From contig DATJPR010000146.1 in the NCBI GenBank assembly GCA_035506295.1, forward strand, positions 12,046 to 76,045: a DNA stretch of 64,000 nucleotides. The letters run 5' to 3'. The notes under the pieces are model-generated. The model did no database searches. It had not been told where the DNA came from and saw nothing but the letters and a program-made list of their open reading frames with translations. Below are positions 16,777 to 26,224 of the stretch, one piece after another. Made by a program: the position numbers and the translations under genes. Source of the DNA: DATJPR01 sp035506295 (GTDB taxonomy: Bacteria > Bacteroidota > Ignavibacteria > UBA10030 > UBA6906). Position 1 is the first letter of the stretch. The number at the start of each line of letters is the position of its first letter.

Positions 16777-17754
16777 TCAGTCCGTTTCGATCTCGGACGA
16801 CCCCCCGACATTAAAACGCTTGAAGCTGCCGGTGACGACAGACTCGTTTCCGATGATGGAATTATCGAGCAGGACGCGGCTGACCCGCGCACCCTGACTG
16901 ATGATGGAATTTCTGACCACCGCCTCGGAGATCTCCGCATGATCGCCGACCGACGCGAACGGCCCGATAACGCAGTTCGACAGGACGGCCGACGGGGCGA
17001 TAAACACAGGCTGATTGATCACGACTCCCGGAAGCTCGTGCGCTGAGTGTGTCTGGGAAAGCAGCGCCCGATTGGTCGCCAGCAGCGTCTCCGGCTTCCC
17101 GCAGTCGTACCACCCTTCCACGGGGAACGTCTTTATCTTCTCCCCGCGCGTGATCATCAACTGCAGGGCGTCCGTCAGCTGGTATTCCCCCTTGGTCCGG
17201 ATATCTTTGCTGACCAGCTCTTCGAGGCACTGTGTGAGCAGCGCGGGCCGGCGGATGAAGTATAGTCCAACAACCGCGAGGCGGCTGACCGGTTGCTCCG
17301 GCTTCTCGATCAACTGCGTAATGTACCCGTTTTCGACCACGGCGACGCCGAACCGCCTCGGGTCGTTCACCACCTTCACGCCGAGCGACGATACCGGCGC
17401 TGCAAGCACTTCCGCCAGGGACACATCGAAAATTGTGTCCCCAAGGATAATCAAAATGGGATCGTTCGAGAAGGTGTGGCGCGAAAGATAGATCGCATGC
17501 CCCAATCCCATGCGGTCTTCCTGCTCGACAAAATCGAATTGGATCTCGGGGTACGTTCTTGTAAGATAATCAAAAATCTTGTCCCCCATGTGACCCACGA
17601 CAACAGTCGCTTCCAGGATCCCTTCGGCCTTGATTTTATCAATGATGTGGCCGAGGATCGGCTTTCCAGCCACCGCGAGGAGAACCTTGGGGAGAGCGAA
17701 CGTGTGGGGACGAAGCCGAGAGCCGACACCAGCGACCGGAATTATTGCGCGCAT
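16777..17754 (-). CDS. Sugar-phosphate nucleotidyltransferase (NDP-sugar pyrophosphorylase family)
   Basis: 325 aa. The N-terminal Rossmann-type domain opens [21 protein letters not shown], the NTP-binding motif of glucose-1-phosphate thymidylyl/uridylyltransferases, with metal-binding LGDTIFD further on. The C-terminal 90 residues show hexapeptide-repeat character ([20 protein letters not shown]), i.e. a left-handed beta-helix as in GlmU-like or GDP-mannose pyrophosphorylases. The exact sugar and nucleotide cannot be read from sequence. It heads the metK-ahcY operon. Confidence 0.85.
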   Translation of the reverse strand: MRAIIPVAGVGSRLRPHTFALPKVLLAVAGKPILGHIIDKIKAEGILEATVVVGHMGDKIFDYLTRTYPEIQFDFVEQEDRMGLGHAIYLSRHTFSNDPILIILGDTIFDVSLAEVLAAPVSSLGVKVVNDPRRFGVAVVENGYITQLIEKPEQPVSRLAVVGLYFIRRPALLTQCLEELVSKDIRTKGEYQLTDALQLMITRGEKIKTFPVEGWYDCGKPETLLATNRALLSQTHSAHELPGVVINQPVFIAPSAVLSNCVIGPFASVGDHAEISEAVVRNSIISQGARVSRVLLDNSIIGNESVVTGSFKRFNVGGSSEIETD

Positions 17755-17801
17755 GCACCTTCGAGGATGAGGGGAACGGTGGTATTCCAGGATTTCTGAT
17801 G

Positions 17802-17830
17802 ATTCTACGCAAGAATTGTGGCAAAAGCAA
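17802..17830 (-). promoter_or_regulatory. Predicted promoter of the nucleotidyltransferase-metK-ahcY operon
   Basis: Read on the minus strand: TTGCTT (17830-17825), a 17-bp spacer, TAGAAT (17807-17802). The predicted start is roughly 40 bases before the ATG at 17754. It lies back to back with the fni promoter. Confidence 0.55.
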
Positions 17831-17843
17831 GAAGTTTGCGATT

Positions 17844-17872
17844 TTGCATCTCGGGCGCTTTCTGTCTATATT
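17844..17872 (+). promoter_or_regulatory. Predicted promoter of the fni operon
   Basis: TTGCAT (17844-17849), a 17-bp spacer, TATATT (17867-17872). Its position makes the TTG at 17882 nearly leaderless and favours the ATG at 17903 as the fni start. Confidence 0.6.
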
Positions 17873-17902
17873 CACGAGTAATTGAGCCAACCCAGCCGCT
17901 CC

Positions 17903-18961
17903 ATGGCACTCAAAAAGCCGACCCGCAGTTCAATAACGACATCTAGAAAACAGCAACACGTTGATCTTGTCCTCCAAAAGGACGTGCGTTTCAAGTCGAA
18001 AACTACGGGTCTCGAGAGATTCTCCTTCATCCATAACGCTCTTCCGGAGATCGGATCCGGCGAAATCGATACCTCGGTTGAATTCCTGGGAAAACGCCTG
18101 CGTGCCCCGCTCATCGTCTCCTCGATGACCGGGGGATATCAGGGTGCCCGGGAGATCAATCGAGGAATCGCATCCGTTTGTGCGGAATGCGGTCTCGCGA
18201 TGGGTGTGGGAAGTCAACGCCAGGCATTGGAGGACCATCGATTTCACTCGACGTTCAGCGTCGTCCGAGAAGTTTCCGGGGAGATACCGGTCATTGCAAA
18301 CATCGGTGCGGCGCAGGTTGCCCGGATGAAATCCAGCGACGACGCCGTGCGCCTCATCGACCTGGTGCATGCCGATGCGCTCGCTGTGCATTTGAACCCC
18401 CTCCAGGAGTTGCTCCAGCCTGAAGGTGAACCCGATTTCCGGGGAGTCCTCGAAGGGATCGCCATGCTGGTCAAGTCACTCCGCGTCCCTGTCATCGTGA
18501 AGGAAATCGGCGCTGGAATTTCCGCGGATGTCGCAGAACGTTTGCTTGGCGTAGGCGTTCGATGCATCGACGTCGCAGGGGCAGGCGGAACAAGTTGGGC
18601 CGGCGTGGAAGCCCTGCGCTCGAAAGACAAGGAATTCGCTTCACGGTTTTGGGATTGGGGAATCCCGACAGCAGATGCTCTTCGACAGGTTGCCACGTTG
18701 CGTCGTGCCGGGCACACGTTCACTTTAGTCAGCTCGGGAGGGATCACGTCGGGCCGGGCAATCGCGGTTTCGATCGCCCTTGGAGCGGACCTTGCGGCTT
18801 CGGCTCGTCCGATCCTGCAGGCGCTCACGAACAAAGGCGCGCGTGGCGCGACCGCGCTCATCGCCGATTGGATGAAAGAACTGCGCGCGATCATGTTTCT
18901 CACGGGCTCGCGCACGGTGCGCGATCTTCAGAGCGTTCCGTTGCAGGAAGACCAGGCATGA
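17903..18961 (+). CDS. fni: Type 2 isopentenyl-diphosphate delta-isomerase (FMN-dependent)
   Basis: A 352-residue FMN/NADPH-dependent isomerase interconverting IPP and DMAPP, unrelated to type 1 IDI. The N-terminal RKQQHVDL substrate motif, SSMTGGYQGA, GVGSQRQALE and the phosphate-binding SSGGITSGRAIAVSIALGAD match the family. Start chosen at the ATG at 17903; an in-frame TTG at 17882 lies too close to the predicted transcript start. It overlaps the polyprenyl synthase gene by 4 bp (ATGA), a natural pairing since the isomerase feeds the prenyltransferase. Confidence 0.93.
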   Translation: MALKKPTRSSITTSRKQQHVDLVLQKDVRFKSKTTGLERFSFIHNALPEIGSGEIDTSVEFLGKRLRAPLIVSSMTGGYQGAREINRGIASVCAECGLAMGVGSQRQALEDHRFHSTFSVVREVSGEIPVIANIGAAQVARMKSSDDAVRLIDLVHADALAVHLNPLQELLQPEGEPDFRGVLEGIAMLVKSLRVPVIVKEIGAGISADVAERLLGVGVRCIDVAGAGGTSWAGVEALRSKDKEFASRFWDWGIPTADALRQVATLRRAGHTFTLVSSGGITSGRAIAVSIALGADLAASARPILQALTNKGARGATALIADWMKELRAIMFLTGSRTVRDLQSVPLQEDQA

Positions 18962-19941
18962 ACGACGACTCGCTCGCGCGCTACGCCGACACACTGCGGT
19001 CCATGATCGACCGCCGCACCCGGGCACTTGCATGGAAAGGAAAATCTTCCACGCTCCGTGCCGCCTGCGCCCACGTACTGGAGGGCGGCGGAAAGAGAAT
19101 CAGGGGAATGCTTGTTCTGCTCTCCTGCCGGTCCGTCGGCGGGACTGTTCGCCGCTCGCTTGATGCGGCGGTCGCGATCGAAGCGATGCACGACTTCACG
19201 CTCGTCCACGATGACATCATGGACAACGCGGATTCGAGGCGCGGCAGGCCGACCGTGCACAAGCGGTGGAACGCGAACACGGCGATTCTCGCAGGGGATG
19301 TTCTCCTCGGGCTCGCGTATCGCAGTCTTCTGGGGTGCCCCGGTGATCGTCGCGGCCGGCTGGTCGACGTGTTCACGGAGGGGTTGATCGACGTGTGTGA
19401 CGGTCAGGGGATGGATATGGAACTCGCGCGGCGGACGGATGTCTCGCTTGCCGAGTACTTCGCAATGATCGAAAAGAAGACGGGAGCTCTTATCGCGACT
19501 TCCGCGGAAATGGGGGGCCTGATTGGCGGAGGAACCCCGGCGGAAGTCCGGGCGCTGCGGAAGTTCGGTCACTATCTTGGACGCGCGTTTCAGCTTCAGG
19601 ACGATCTGCTGGATGTGGTCGCCGACGAGAAACAGCTGGGGAAGCCGATCGGCGGAGACATCGTGGAGGGAAAGAAGACGTTTCTCCTGATCTCCGCCGC
19701 CGGGCGGGCGCAAGGCGCGGACAAAGAGCTCATCGATCGGGTGTTGCGCCGCGAAGTCCAGCGCGATGTTGTCGGAGCAGTCACCGATCTGTTTCAGCGC
19801 TACGGGATTCTCGAGGACGCGGAGCGCAGGATCCTCCACGACACCAGGACGGCATCCCGCGCGCTTGACGCCCTGCGGCCGTCGCGGCCCGTCGCCGTCT
19901 TGCGGTGGCTTGCCGGTGCCCTCGTTCATCGAGCATCGTGA
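18958..19941 (+). CDS. Trans-polyprenyl diphosphate synthase
   Basis: 327 aa. Condenses IPP onto allylic diphosphates. The first aspartate-rich motif is DDIMDNADSRRG (DDxxD with the RR pair) and the second is FQLQDDLLDV; GGGKRIRGML is the usual IPP-binding stretch. Chain length depends on residues before the first motif (EAMHDFTLVHDD) and I cannot assign FPP, GGPP or longer with confidence. The true start is the ATG at 18958 inside the fni stop; longer open frames upstream lie within fni. Confidence 0.9.
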   Translation: MNDDSLARYADTLRSMIDRRTRALAWKGKSSTLRAACAHVLEGGGKRIRGMLVLLSCRSVGGTVRRSLDAAVAIEAMHDFTLVHDDIMDNADSRRGRPTVHKRWNANTAILAGDVLLGLAYRSLLGCPGDRRGRLVDVFTEGLIDVCDGQGMDMELARRTDVSLAEYFAMIEKKTGALIATSAEMGGLIGGGTPAEVRALRKFGHYLGRAFQLQDDLLDVVADEKQLGKPIGGDIVEGKKTFLLISAAGRAQGADKELIDRVLRREVQRDVVGAVTDLFQRYGILEDAERRILHDTRTASRALDALRPSRPVAVLRWLAGALVHRAS

Positions 19942-19947
19942 GGCGTG

Positions 19948-20214
19948 ATGGTCGAACGCACCGTGACAATCAAGAACCGCACCGGACTCCACACACGTCC
20001 TGCGGCCATGCTGGTGAAAGTGGCGGCGAAATATCAATCCGATTTTTTCATCCGCAAGGACTCCTTTGAGATCAACGGCAAAAGTATTATCGGCGTCATG
20101 ACCCTGGCCGCGGAACAAGGAGCGACGCTCGTGTTTCGCTTCGAGGGACCGGACGAGCAGGAAGCCGCCGAAGCCGTCATCGCACTCGTTGAACGAGGTT
20201 TCGATGAAGAGTGA
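19948..20214 (+). CDS. ptsH: Phosphocarrier protein HPr
   Basis: 88 aa. Carries phosphate from enzyme I. The active histidine is in NRTGLHTRPAAMLVK (about H15), and the regulatory serine region reads GKSIIGVMTLAA with Ser in the HPr-kinase position. The start is taken as the ATG at 19948; a GTG sits immediately before it. It overlaps the start of ptsI. No enzyme II is in the window, so the partners could be regulatory rather than for sugar uptake. Confidence 0.94.
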   Translation: MVERTVTIKNRTGLHTRPAAMLVKVAAKYQSDFFIRKDSFEINGKSIIGVMTLAAEQGATLVFRFEGPDEQEAAEAVIALVERGFDEE

Positions 20215-21982
20215 CGAGCCGATCATTATCGAGCACAAGCCATCCGGGGAAATTACCTTCCGCGGCGTCGGCGCCGCGCCCGGCATCGCCGTCGGTCCGG
20301 CGTATCTCTACAGCAAGGCAATCCCGCATGTCGAGATGAAGGCGGTCGCGCCGGAGGAAGTGGAGTCCGAACTCGAGCGCCTCAAGGGCGCCGTTGCCCG
20401 TTCGGAAAAAGAGCTGCAGAAGATCCTTGCCTTCGCGGAGCTGAAGCTCGGCGCGCAGAACGCGAAGATCTTCGAAGCGCAAATCATGATCCTCGGCGAC
20501 GGCATCCTGATGGGGACGATCGAGGAACGGATCCGTCACGAACTGCACAACGCGGAATATGTCGTCTTCGACGAGATCGGGAAATACAAGAAGCTGATGC
20601 TCGCCGCGCCGGACGAATACATGCACGAGCGCGCGCACGACGTCGAAGACGTCATGAACAGGATCATCCGCAACATCCAGGACCAGAAGCTCTTCTCGAA
20701 GCTGGAAGGAGAGACGATCGTCGTCGCGGAAAACCTCACCCCCGCCGACACGGTGATCTTCAGCAGGAACCAGATCCTGGGCTACGCCACCGATCTCGGC
20801 GGCGTAACATCTCATGCCGCGATCATTTCCCGCTCGCTCAAACTGCCCGCCGTCGTCGGCCTGCGCCTCGCAACGCGACATATCCAGACGGGCGACATTC
20901 TCGCGATCGACGGGTACTCGGGAATCGCCGTCCTCAAACCCGAGCCGGCAACTCTCGACGCTCTCCAACAGAAGGCGCAGCGGTTCCGCCATTTCGAAGA
21001 ACAGCTCGTCGACATCGCCCGCCTGGAGGCGGAAACGCCGGACCACCGGAAAATCGAGCTCTCCTCCAACATCGAGTTCCCCGAGGAAGTCGAGTTCGCG
21101 ATGGAGAAGGGAACAGCGGGGGTCGGTCTCTACCGGACCGAGAGCCAGCTTCTCGCGAAGGGGACATACCCGACGGAAGAAGAGCAGTACGAGGTCTACA
21201 AGTCGGTCGCCGAAAGCCTCTACCCCCAGCCGGTCATTTTCCGGACCTTCGACATCGGCGGGGACAAAGTCCTTCCCGATTCCACACGCGAGCAGAATCC
21301 CTTCCTCGGCTGGCGGGGCATTCGTGTCATGCTCGACCGTCCCGAACTGTTCCTGACGCAGCTCCGCGCCATCCTGCGCGCAAGCACGAAGAAGAACGTG
21401 CGCATCATGTTCCCTATGGTGTCGAAACTCCACGAGATCCACTCCTCCCGCGTCCTGCTTGAACGTGCGAAAAGCGACCTGCGCGCCCAGTCACTTCCGT
21501 TCGACGAGAAGATGAAGCTCGGTGTGATGATCGAAGTCCCGTCTGCGGCCATTATCGCCGAGGACATCGCCGCCGAAGTGGATTTCCTCAGCATCGGGAC
21601 CAACGATCTCATCCAGTACCTCCTCGCGGTCGACAGGGACAACAGTTCGGTGTCGGAGCTGTATCAGCAATTCAATCCCGCCGTCATCCGCACGTTGAAG
21701 ATGATCATCGATGCCGGTCACAAGAAACACGTCTGGATCGGCATGTGCGGGGAAATGGCGAGCGACCCGATTGCGACGGTCCTCCTGCTCGGCCTCGGCA
21801 TCGACGAGCTGAGCGTGAACCCGGCAGCGCTTCCGGAAATCAAGAAGATCATCCGGTCGGTGAAGTTCAAAGATGCAAAGCGCGTCGCCGACAAGATCGT
21901 CGCGTTTTCCACCGAGGAAGAGATCAAGGAGTATCTTGCCAGCATCGTGAAGAACAAGGTTCCCGAAATTCCACTTGAATAG
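20204..21982 (+). CDS. ptsI: Phosphoenolpyruvate-protein phosphotransferase (PTS enzyme I)
   Basis: 592 aa. Autophosphorylates from PEP and passes the phosphate to HPr. Domains: N-terminal HPr-binding helices; the phospho-His domain with GGVTSHAAIISRSLKLPAVVG (about residues 200-220); and the PEP-binding TIM barrel with GVGLYRTE, FPMVSKLHEI and IGMCGEMAS. The start at 20204 has GAGGT upstream and overlaps the end of ptsH by 11 bp; an in-frame ATG five codons earlier is possible. The length is close to typical, with a short N-terminal extension. Confidence 0.95.
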   Translation: MKSDEPIIIEHKPSGEITFRGVGAAPGIAVGPAYLYSKAIPHVEMKAVAPEEVESELERLKGAVARSEKELQKILAFAELKLGAQNAKIFEAQIMILGDGILMGTIEERIRHELHNAEYVVFDEIGKYKKLMLAAPDEYMHERAHDVEDVMNRIIRNIQDQKLFSKLEGETIVVAENLTPADTVIFSRNQILGYATDLGGVTSHAAIISRSLKLPAVVGLRLATRHIQTGDILAIDGYSGIAVLKPEPATLDALQQKAQRFRHFEEQLVDIARLEAETPDHRKIELSSNIEFPEEVEFAMEKGTAGVGLYRTESQLLAKGTYPTEEEQYEVYKSVAESLYPQPVIFRTFDIGGDKVLPDSTREQNPFLGWRGIRVMLDRPELFLTQLRAILRASTKKNVRIMFPMVSKLHEIHSSRVLLERAKSDLRAQSLPFDEKMKLGVMIEVPSAAIIAEDIAAEVDFLSIGTNDLIQYLLAVDRDNSSVSELYQQFNPAVIRTLKMIIDAGHKKHVWIGMCGEMASDPIATVLLLGLGIDELSVNPAALPEIKKIIRSVKFKDAKRVADKIVAFSTEEEIKEYLASIVKNKVPEIPLE

Positions 21983-21994
21983 ACGGAGAGTACC

Positions 21995-23044
21995 ATGACG
22001 GTTGAGCAGATCCAAGGCGTCGATCGTTCCAATATGCTGGGCCTGATCAAGGCGTTCCCGGACAACATTGCGGAAGCCATGCGCATCGGCTACGAAACGG
22101 GCGCGAAGATCAACGCCCGGGGAATTCACAACATCGTGCTGTGCGGGCTGGGAGGGTCGGCGATCGGCGGCGATCTGCTCAAGAGCTATCTCGCCGACGA
22201 ACTCGATGTCCCGTTCCAGGTAAACCGGCATTACACGTTGCCAGGGTTCGTCGGACCGTCGTCGCTGGTCATCATCTCCAGTTATTCGGGAAATACGGAA
22301 GAGACCACGACCGCTCATCGCGAGGCCCTTCGGCGCAAGGCAAAGATCCTCTGCATTTCGTCCAACGGCATCACGGAGCAGGTCGCGAAGAACAAGAAGA
22401 CGCCATTCATAAAGATCCCGGGAGGCCTGCCTCCTCGAGCCGCGCTTGCGTATTCCTTCTTTCCTCTCCTGATCGCCCTCGGGAAATCGGGGTTCATCAA
22501 AGACCGGAAACGGGACATCATGGAAACAATCGGGCTCTTGAGGGAAAAGGGGCCGTCGTATGCCGATCTCAACCCCGACGTGAACCCGGCGTTGAAACTC
22601 GCGGGGCAACTGCAAGGACGGTTGGGAGTCTTCTATTCTTCCACCGAACGCTTCGACGCGGTGAATACGCGGTGGCGGGGGCAGATGGCCGAGAACGGGA
22701 AGACCCTCACGTTCGGCAACGTCCTCCCGGAGATGAACCACAACGAGCTCGTCGGCTGGAAGGTCCTGACCAACCTGATGCGCGAGACGCAGGTGGTGTT
22801 CCTGCGCGACAAGGAGGACCATCCGCGCGTGCAGAAACGCATGGACGTCACGATCGACGTCCTGCGGCGCTACACCGACCGCATCCTCGAAGTGCACAGC
22901 GAGGGCCGATCCCTTCTCGCGCGGATGTTCTCGCTGATCCATCTCGGGGATTGGACGAGCTTCTACCTGGCCGTCCTCAACGGCGTCGATCCCACTCCGG
23001 TGGAGGTCATCGATCATTTAAAGAGTGAATTGGGAAAGGTGTAA
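21995..23044 (+). CDS. Bifunctional phosphoglucose/phosphomannose isomerase
   Basis: A 349-residue SIS-domain isomerase of the type first known from archaea, interconverting glucose-6-P or mannose-6-P with fructose-6-P. The N-terminal SIS domain has CGLGGSAIGGDLLKSYL and ISSYSGNTEETT; the C-terminal half carries GNVLPEMNHNELVGW with the catalytic Glu/His. It follows ptsI by 12 bp, so carbohydrate phosphate metabolism and the PTS carriers are co-transcribed. It may supply mannose-6-P for the NDP-sugar route started elsewhere in the window. Confidence 0.9.
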   Translation: MTVEQIQGVDRSNMLGLIKAFPDNIAEAMRIGYETGAKINARGIHNIVLCGLGGSAIGGDLLKSYLADELDVPFQVNRHYTLPGFVGPSSLVIISSYSGNTEETTTAHREALRRKAKILCISSNGITEQVAKNKKTPFIKIPGGLPPRAALAYSFFPLLIALGKSGFIKDRKRDIMETIGLLREKGPSYADLNPDVNPALKLAGQLQGRLGVFYSSTERFDAVNTRWRGQMAENGKTLTFGNVLPEMNHNELVGWKVLTNLMRETQVVFLRDKEDHPRVQKRMDVTIDVLRRYTDRILEVHSEGRSLLARMFSLIHLGDWTSFYLAVLNGVDPTPVEVIDHLKSELGKV

Positions 23045-23048
23045 GGAG

Positions 23049-23150
23049 ATGAGGCTCAGCAAGGAACAGCGGATCGCGCTTGTCGTGGCGATCTTCGCGC
23101 TCGCGCTCATCGTGCTGGTCACCGTCTTCCGGAACGGCACCTCCTGGTAG
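23049..23150 (+). CDS. Predicted 33-residue single-span membrane protein
   Basis: ATG at 23049 to TAG at 23150 encodes MRLSKEQRIALVVAIFALA and a further hydrophobic run, ending FRNGTSW. A positively charged N-terminus followed by about 20 hydrophobic residues gives one membrane span with the N-terminus inside. AAGGTG lies about 8 bp upstream, and AAGGAG directly abuts the ATG. It starts 4 bp after the isomerase stop, so translation is probably coupled. No family is recognised; the coding case rests on composition and ribosome-binding context. Confidence 0.5.
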   Translation: MRLSKEQRIALVVAIFALALIVLVTVFRNGTSW

Positions 23151-23154
23151 CCGG

Positions 23155-23183
23155 TTGCAACTCCCGGCCATTGATGCTATCTT
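23155..23183 (+). promoter_or_regulatory. Predicted promoter of the envelope module
   Basis: TTGCAA (23155-23160), a 17-bp spacer, TATCTT (23178-23183), giving a leader of about 48 bases before the metallopeptidase ATG. Confidence 0.5.
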
Positions 23184-23237
23184 GCAAAGGACCCGCATGA
23201 CCATCGGCGGTCTTCGACTGTGCAGGAGGAAGTGAGG

Positions 23238-26057
23238 ATGAAGTCCTGGACTCTGGCCTTTCTCATACTGTTCCTGTTCCCCGCCGCGGCAACCTCGCAA
23301 TTCTATTTCTTCGGACGGAACAAAGTCCAGTACACGGACTTCGAGTGGCACGTCCTGAAGACCAAGCATTTCGACATCTACTATTATCCGGAGATGAAGG
23401 ATCTCGCCGAGTACGGCGCATCCTTCGCCGAGGAGAGCTACACTCTTCTCGAGAAGAAATTCAACCATTCCGTCAACTCGCGCATCCCCCTCATCTTCTA
23501 CAGCTCCCACCTCCACTTCGAGCAAACCAATACCACTGCCGGGTTCATCCCCGAGGGCGTCGGCGGGTTCTTTGAGTTCGTGAAAGGACGGGTCGTCATC
23601 CCTGCCGATGGTTCGATCGCGCAGTTCCGACACGTGATCAGGCACGAGCTGGTCCACGTCTTCACCACGAGCAAGATCTACCGCGTGCTCTCCGAGCACA
23701 GGAAATCGAGCGACCGCTTTCCTCCGCTCTGGTTCACCGAAGGACTCGCCGAATACTGGTCCACCGACTGGGATTCCCAGGGCGAGATGGTCATGCGCGA
23801 TGCGGTGCTGAACGGCACCGTTGCAGGGCTCGACGACATGGACCGCATCTACGGATCGTTCCAGATGTACAAGGAAGGGCAGAATGCGCTGCAGTTCCTC
23901 TCGGAGCGGTATGGCGAAGAGAAGATCCTTGCCCTCATGGAGAATTTTTGGAAGGAAACCTCGTTCAGCGACGTCTTCAAAATCACCATCGGGAAGAACT
24001 ACCGGGAATTCGATGAGGAATGGCTGTACGCACTGCGGAAAGAGTACTACCCCCTCCTTCAGGATGAGGATGTCCCCAGCCGCGCATCGCGTCCGATCGC
24101 GCGGGAGGGATTCAATTCGAAACCGGTGGTGATGGAAGTGGATTCCCTGCGCGAGGTCCTGTTCATCGCCAACCGGACGGGATACACGGGCATCTATGAG
24201 AAGAACCTGTCATCCAGAGACCCGGAAGACGATGGTGAGCAGATCATCGAAGGGGAACGAAGCGATGAATTTGAAGCATTCCACCTGCTCCGCGGGAGAA
24301 TCGATGTTACGAAGCATGGGATCCTCGCGTTCACGACCAAGAGCGGAGAGAACGATGTCCTCTACCTGTACGACGTGAGGAAGGGAGACGTCCTCCGGTC
24401 GTTCCGATGGCCGAACATCGTCAGTGTCGGGTCGGTCTCCTGGGCGCCTGACGGCATGCGTCTCGCGTTCTCCGCGATCGACAAAGGCGGCAAGAGCGAT
24501 CTGTATATGCTGAACACGGAAACAGGCGACACGACCCGCCTCACCAATGATTACTACGACGACCGGGATCCCGCATGGTCGCCGGACGGATCGGTGATCG
24601 CGTTCAGTTCGGACAGGACGTCGTACGGGTCACGCGGGACCTACAACCTTTTTCTGTACACGATCGCCACGGGTTCGATCGACTATCTCACTTATGGTCC
24701 CTCGAGCGACGACTCCCCGGCGTGGTCGAAGGACGGGAAGCTTCTTGCCTTTACTTCCGACGCCGGCGGTGTCCAGAATATCTGGGCGATGGACATGCAC
24801 CAGGACCTCACGGGACCGACGAGGACCATCAAACAGATCACGCGGTTCACGACGTCGGCGTTTGATCCGGCGTGGGATTCGTCCGGCGATCTCGTCTTTT
24901 CGACATTTGAAAAGTACAGTTTCCAGATCCGGTCGCTGAAGAAGGTCAGCGCGGCGTTCGATACCTCGTCCATCTCGCATACCATCGACCTGTCATCACG
25001 CGAAGAGCAATGGCGGCCCCGACGGATCGCGGGCTTGTCCTCGCTCCAGCGCCTGCGCTATGCCGGCGAGTACAGTCTGGACATCGCACAGAGCGCGATA
25101 TCGACAGACCCGGTGTTCGGCACGACGGGCGGCGCCATCCTGTCCCTGAGCGACATCCTGGGGAACGAAGAGTATTATTTCCTTCTCTATAACACGGCGC
25201 AAACGCAGTCGGAATTTCTCTCGAGCTTCAACATCGCGATCTCCAGGATCTCGCTTGGCCAGAGAACCAACTACGCCTATGGCGTCTTCCGGTTTGCCGG
25301 ACGGCGCTACGATCTGACGGACAAGGATGAGTTCTACTACGAGCGTGTCTTCGGTGCGTATTTTACCCTCAGCTATCCCCTGACCAGGTTCGAACGGATC
25401 GAAGCCACCACGAGCATCAGCAATTCATCGAAGCTCGCCGACGTTGCGATCGCCGAAAGGAAAGCGCTGCTGCTTTCCAATTCCCTCTCGTTCGTTCATG
25501 ACAACACTATCTGGGGACCGACCGGGCCACTCGACGGCAGCAGATTCAACCTTACGCTCGCCTATACCTCCGACGTCCAGTATTCGAACGTGGATTATGT
25601 GACGATCATTGCCGATTACCGGAACTATATCCGGCTCGCGACGAGGAGCGCCTTCGCCACCCGGCTCTGGCTCTTCTACAATCACGGGAAGGAGTCTCGT
25701 CAGTTTGTGATGGGCGGAAGCTGGGACCTCCGGGGGTACCCCTTGTGGAGCCTCCATGGTGAGAAGCTCTGGCTGGTAAGCAACGAATTGCGTTTCCCGT
25801 TTGTCGACCAACTCGCCTTCAAATTCCCGTTCGGCGGGATCGGCTTCTGGGGGATCCGGGGAGCGTTGTTCTTCGATGCCGGCGCTGTCTGGGACACGCA
25901 GTACACGGAGACACTCGGCAGCATGGGCGGCGGCCTCCGCCTGAATCTCGGCGGCATTCTCGTTCTCCGGTTCGATGTCGGCAAGCGCATCGAGAACAAC
26001 TTCACGACGATCGAGAATGATTGGTTTACGCAATTTTTCTTCGGATGGGACTTTTAG
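23238..26057 (+). CDS. Surface protein: metallopeptidase, TolB-type propeller and C-terminal beta-barrel
   Basis: 939 aa from the ATG at 23238 (GAGG upstream). The signal peptide is MKSWTLAFLILFLF to TSQ. Domain 1 (about 20-260) is a gluzincin-like peptidase: RHELVHVF gives H136, E137 and H140, and WFTEGLAEYW gives E168 as third zinc ligand. Domain 2 (about 280-580) has PD40/TolB repeats such as DPAWSPDGSVIAFSSD and SPAWSKDGKLLAFTSD. Domain 3 (about 600-939) is a beta-barrel with Omp85-like features: WDLRGYPLW, FFDAGAVW and a terminal aromatic GWDF. Predicted as an outer-membrane protease with its propeller in the periplasm; orientation is inference. A BamB-like gene follows. Confidence 0.82.
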   Translation: MKSWTLAFLILFLFPAAATSQFYFFGRNKVQYTDFEWHVLKTKHFDIYYYPEMKDLAEYGASFAEESYTLLEKKFNHSVNSRIPLIFYSSHLHFEQTNTTAGFIPEGVGGFFEFVKGRVVIPADGSIAQFRHVIRHELVHVFTTSKIYRVLSEHRKSSDRFPPLWFTEGLAEYWSTDWDSQGEMVMRDAVLNGTVAGLDDMDRIYGSFQMYKEGQNALQFLSERYGEEKILALMENFWKETSFSDVFKITIGKNYREFDEEWLYALRKEYYPLLQDEDVPSRASRPIAREGFNSKPVVMEVDSLREVLFIANRTGYTGIYEKNLSSRDPEDDGEQIIEGERSDEFEAFHLLRGRIDVTKHGILAFTTKSGENDVLYLYDVRKGDVLRSFRWPNIVSVGSVSWAPDGMRLAFSAIDKGGKSDLYMLNTETGDTTRLTNDYYDDRDPAWSPDGSVIAFSSDRTSYGSRGTYNLFLYTIATGSIDYLTYGPSSDDSPAWSKDGKLLAFTSDAGGVQNIWAMDMHQDLTGPTRTIKQITRFTTSAFDPAWDSSGDLVFSTFEKYSFQIRSLKKVSAAFDTSSISHTIDLSSREEQWRPRRIAGLSSLQRLRYAGEYSLDIAQSAISTDPVFGTTGGAILSLSDILGNEEYYFLLYNTAQTQSEFLSSFNIAISRISLGQRTNYAYGVFRFAGRRYDLTDKDEFYYERVFGAYFTLSYPLTRFERIEATTSISNSSKLADVAIAERKALLLSNSLSFVHDNTIWGPTGPLDGSRFNLTLAYTSDVQYSNVDYVTIIADYRNYIRLATRSAFATRLWLFYNHGKESRQFVMGGSWDLRGYPLWSLHGEKLWLVSNELRFPFVDQLAFKFPFGGIGFWGIRGALFFDAGAVWDTQYTETLGSMGGGLRLNLGGILVLRFDVGKRIENNFTTIENDWFTQFFFGWDF

Positions 26058-26077
26058 CCGTGATGAGGCGTTGAGGA

Positions 26078-26224
26078 GACTTTGAAAGCGTGAGAGTGCG
26101 AGAGTGAGGGAGCGCGAGAGTGTGAGACAGCAAGATTTTGGGACTGTAGAACTCTGAGAATGTGAGCCGACAATAAATATGCACCGCTTTCTTCCTACAT
26201 CCTCCATCCTCCTTCCTACTCTTA
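26078..26224 (+). repeat. Composite low-complexity intergenic element, copy B
   Basis: Order of blocks: CTTTGAAAGCGTGAGAG, several GAGAGTG-like units, GGGACTGT, TGTGAGCCGA, an A/T-rich step, then TTCTTCCTAC and TCCTTCCTACTCTT. The same order occurs on the minus strand at 45574-45650. This copy overlaps the start codon and first 15 or so codons of the following lipoprotein gene. Confidence 0.5.
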
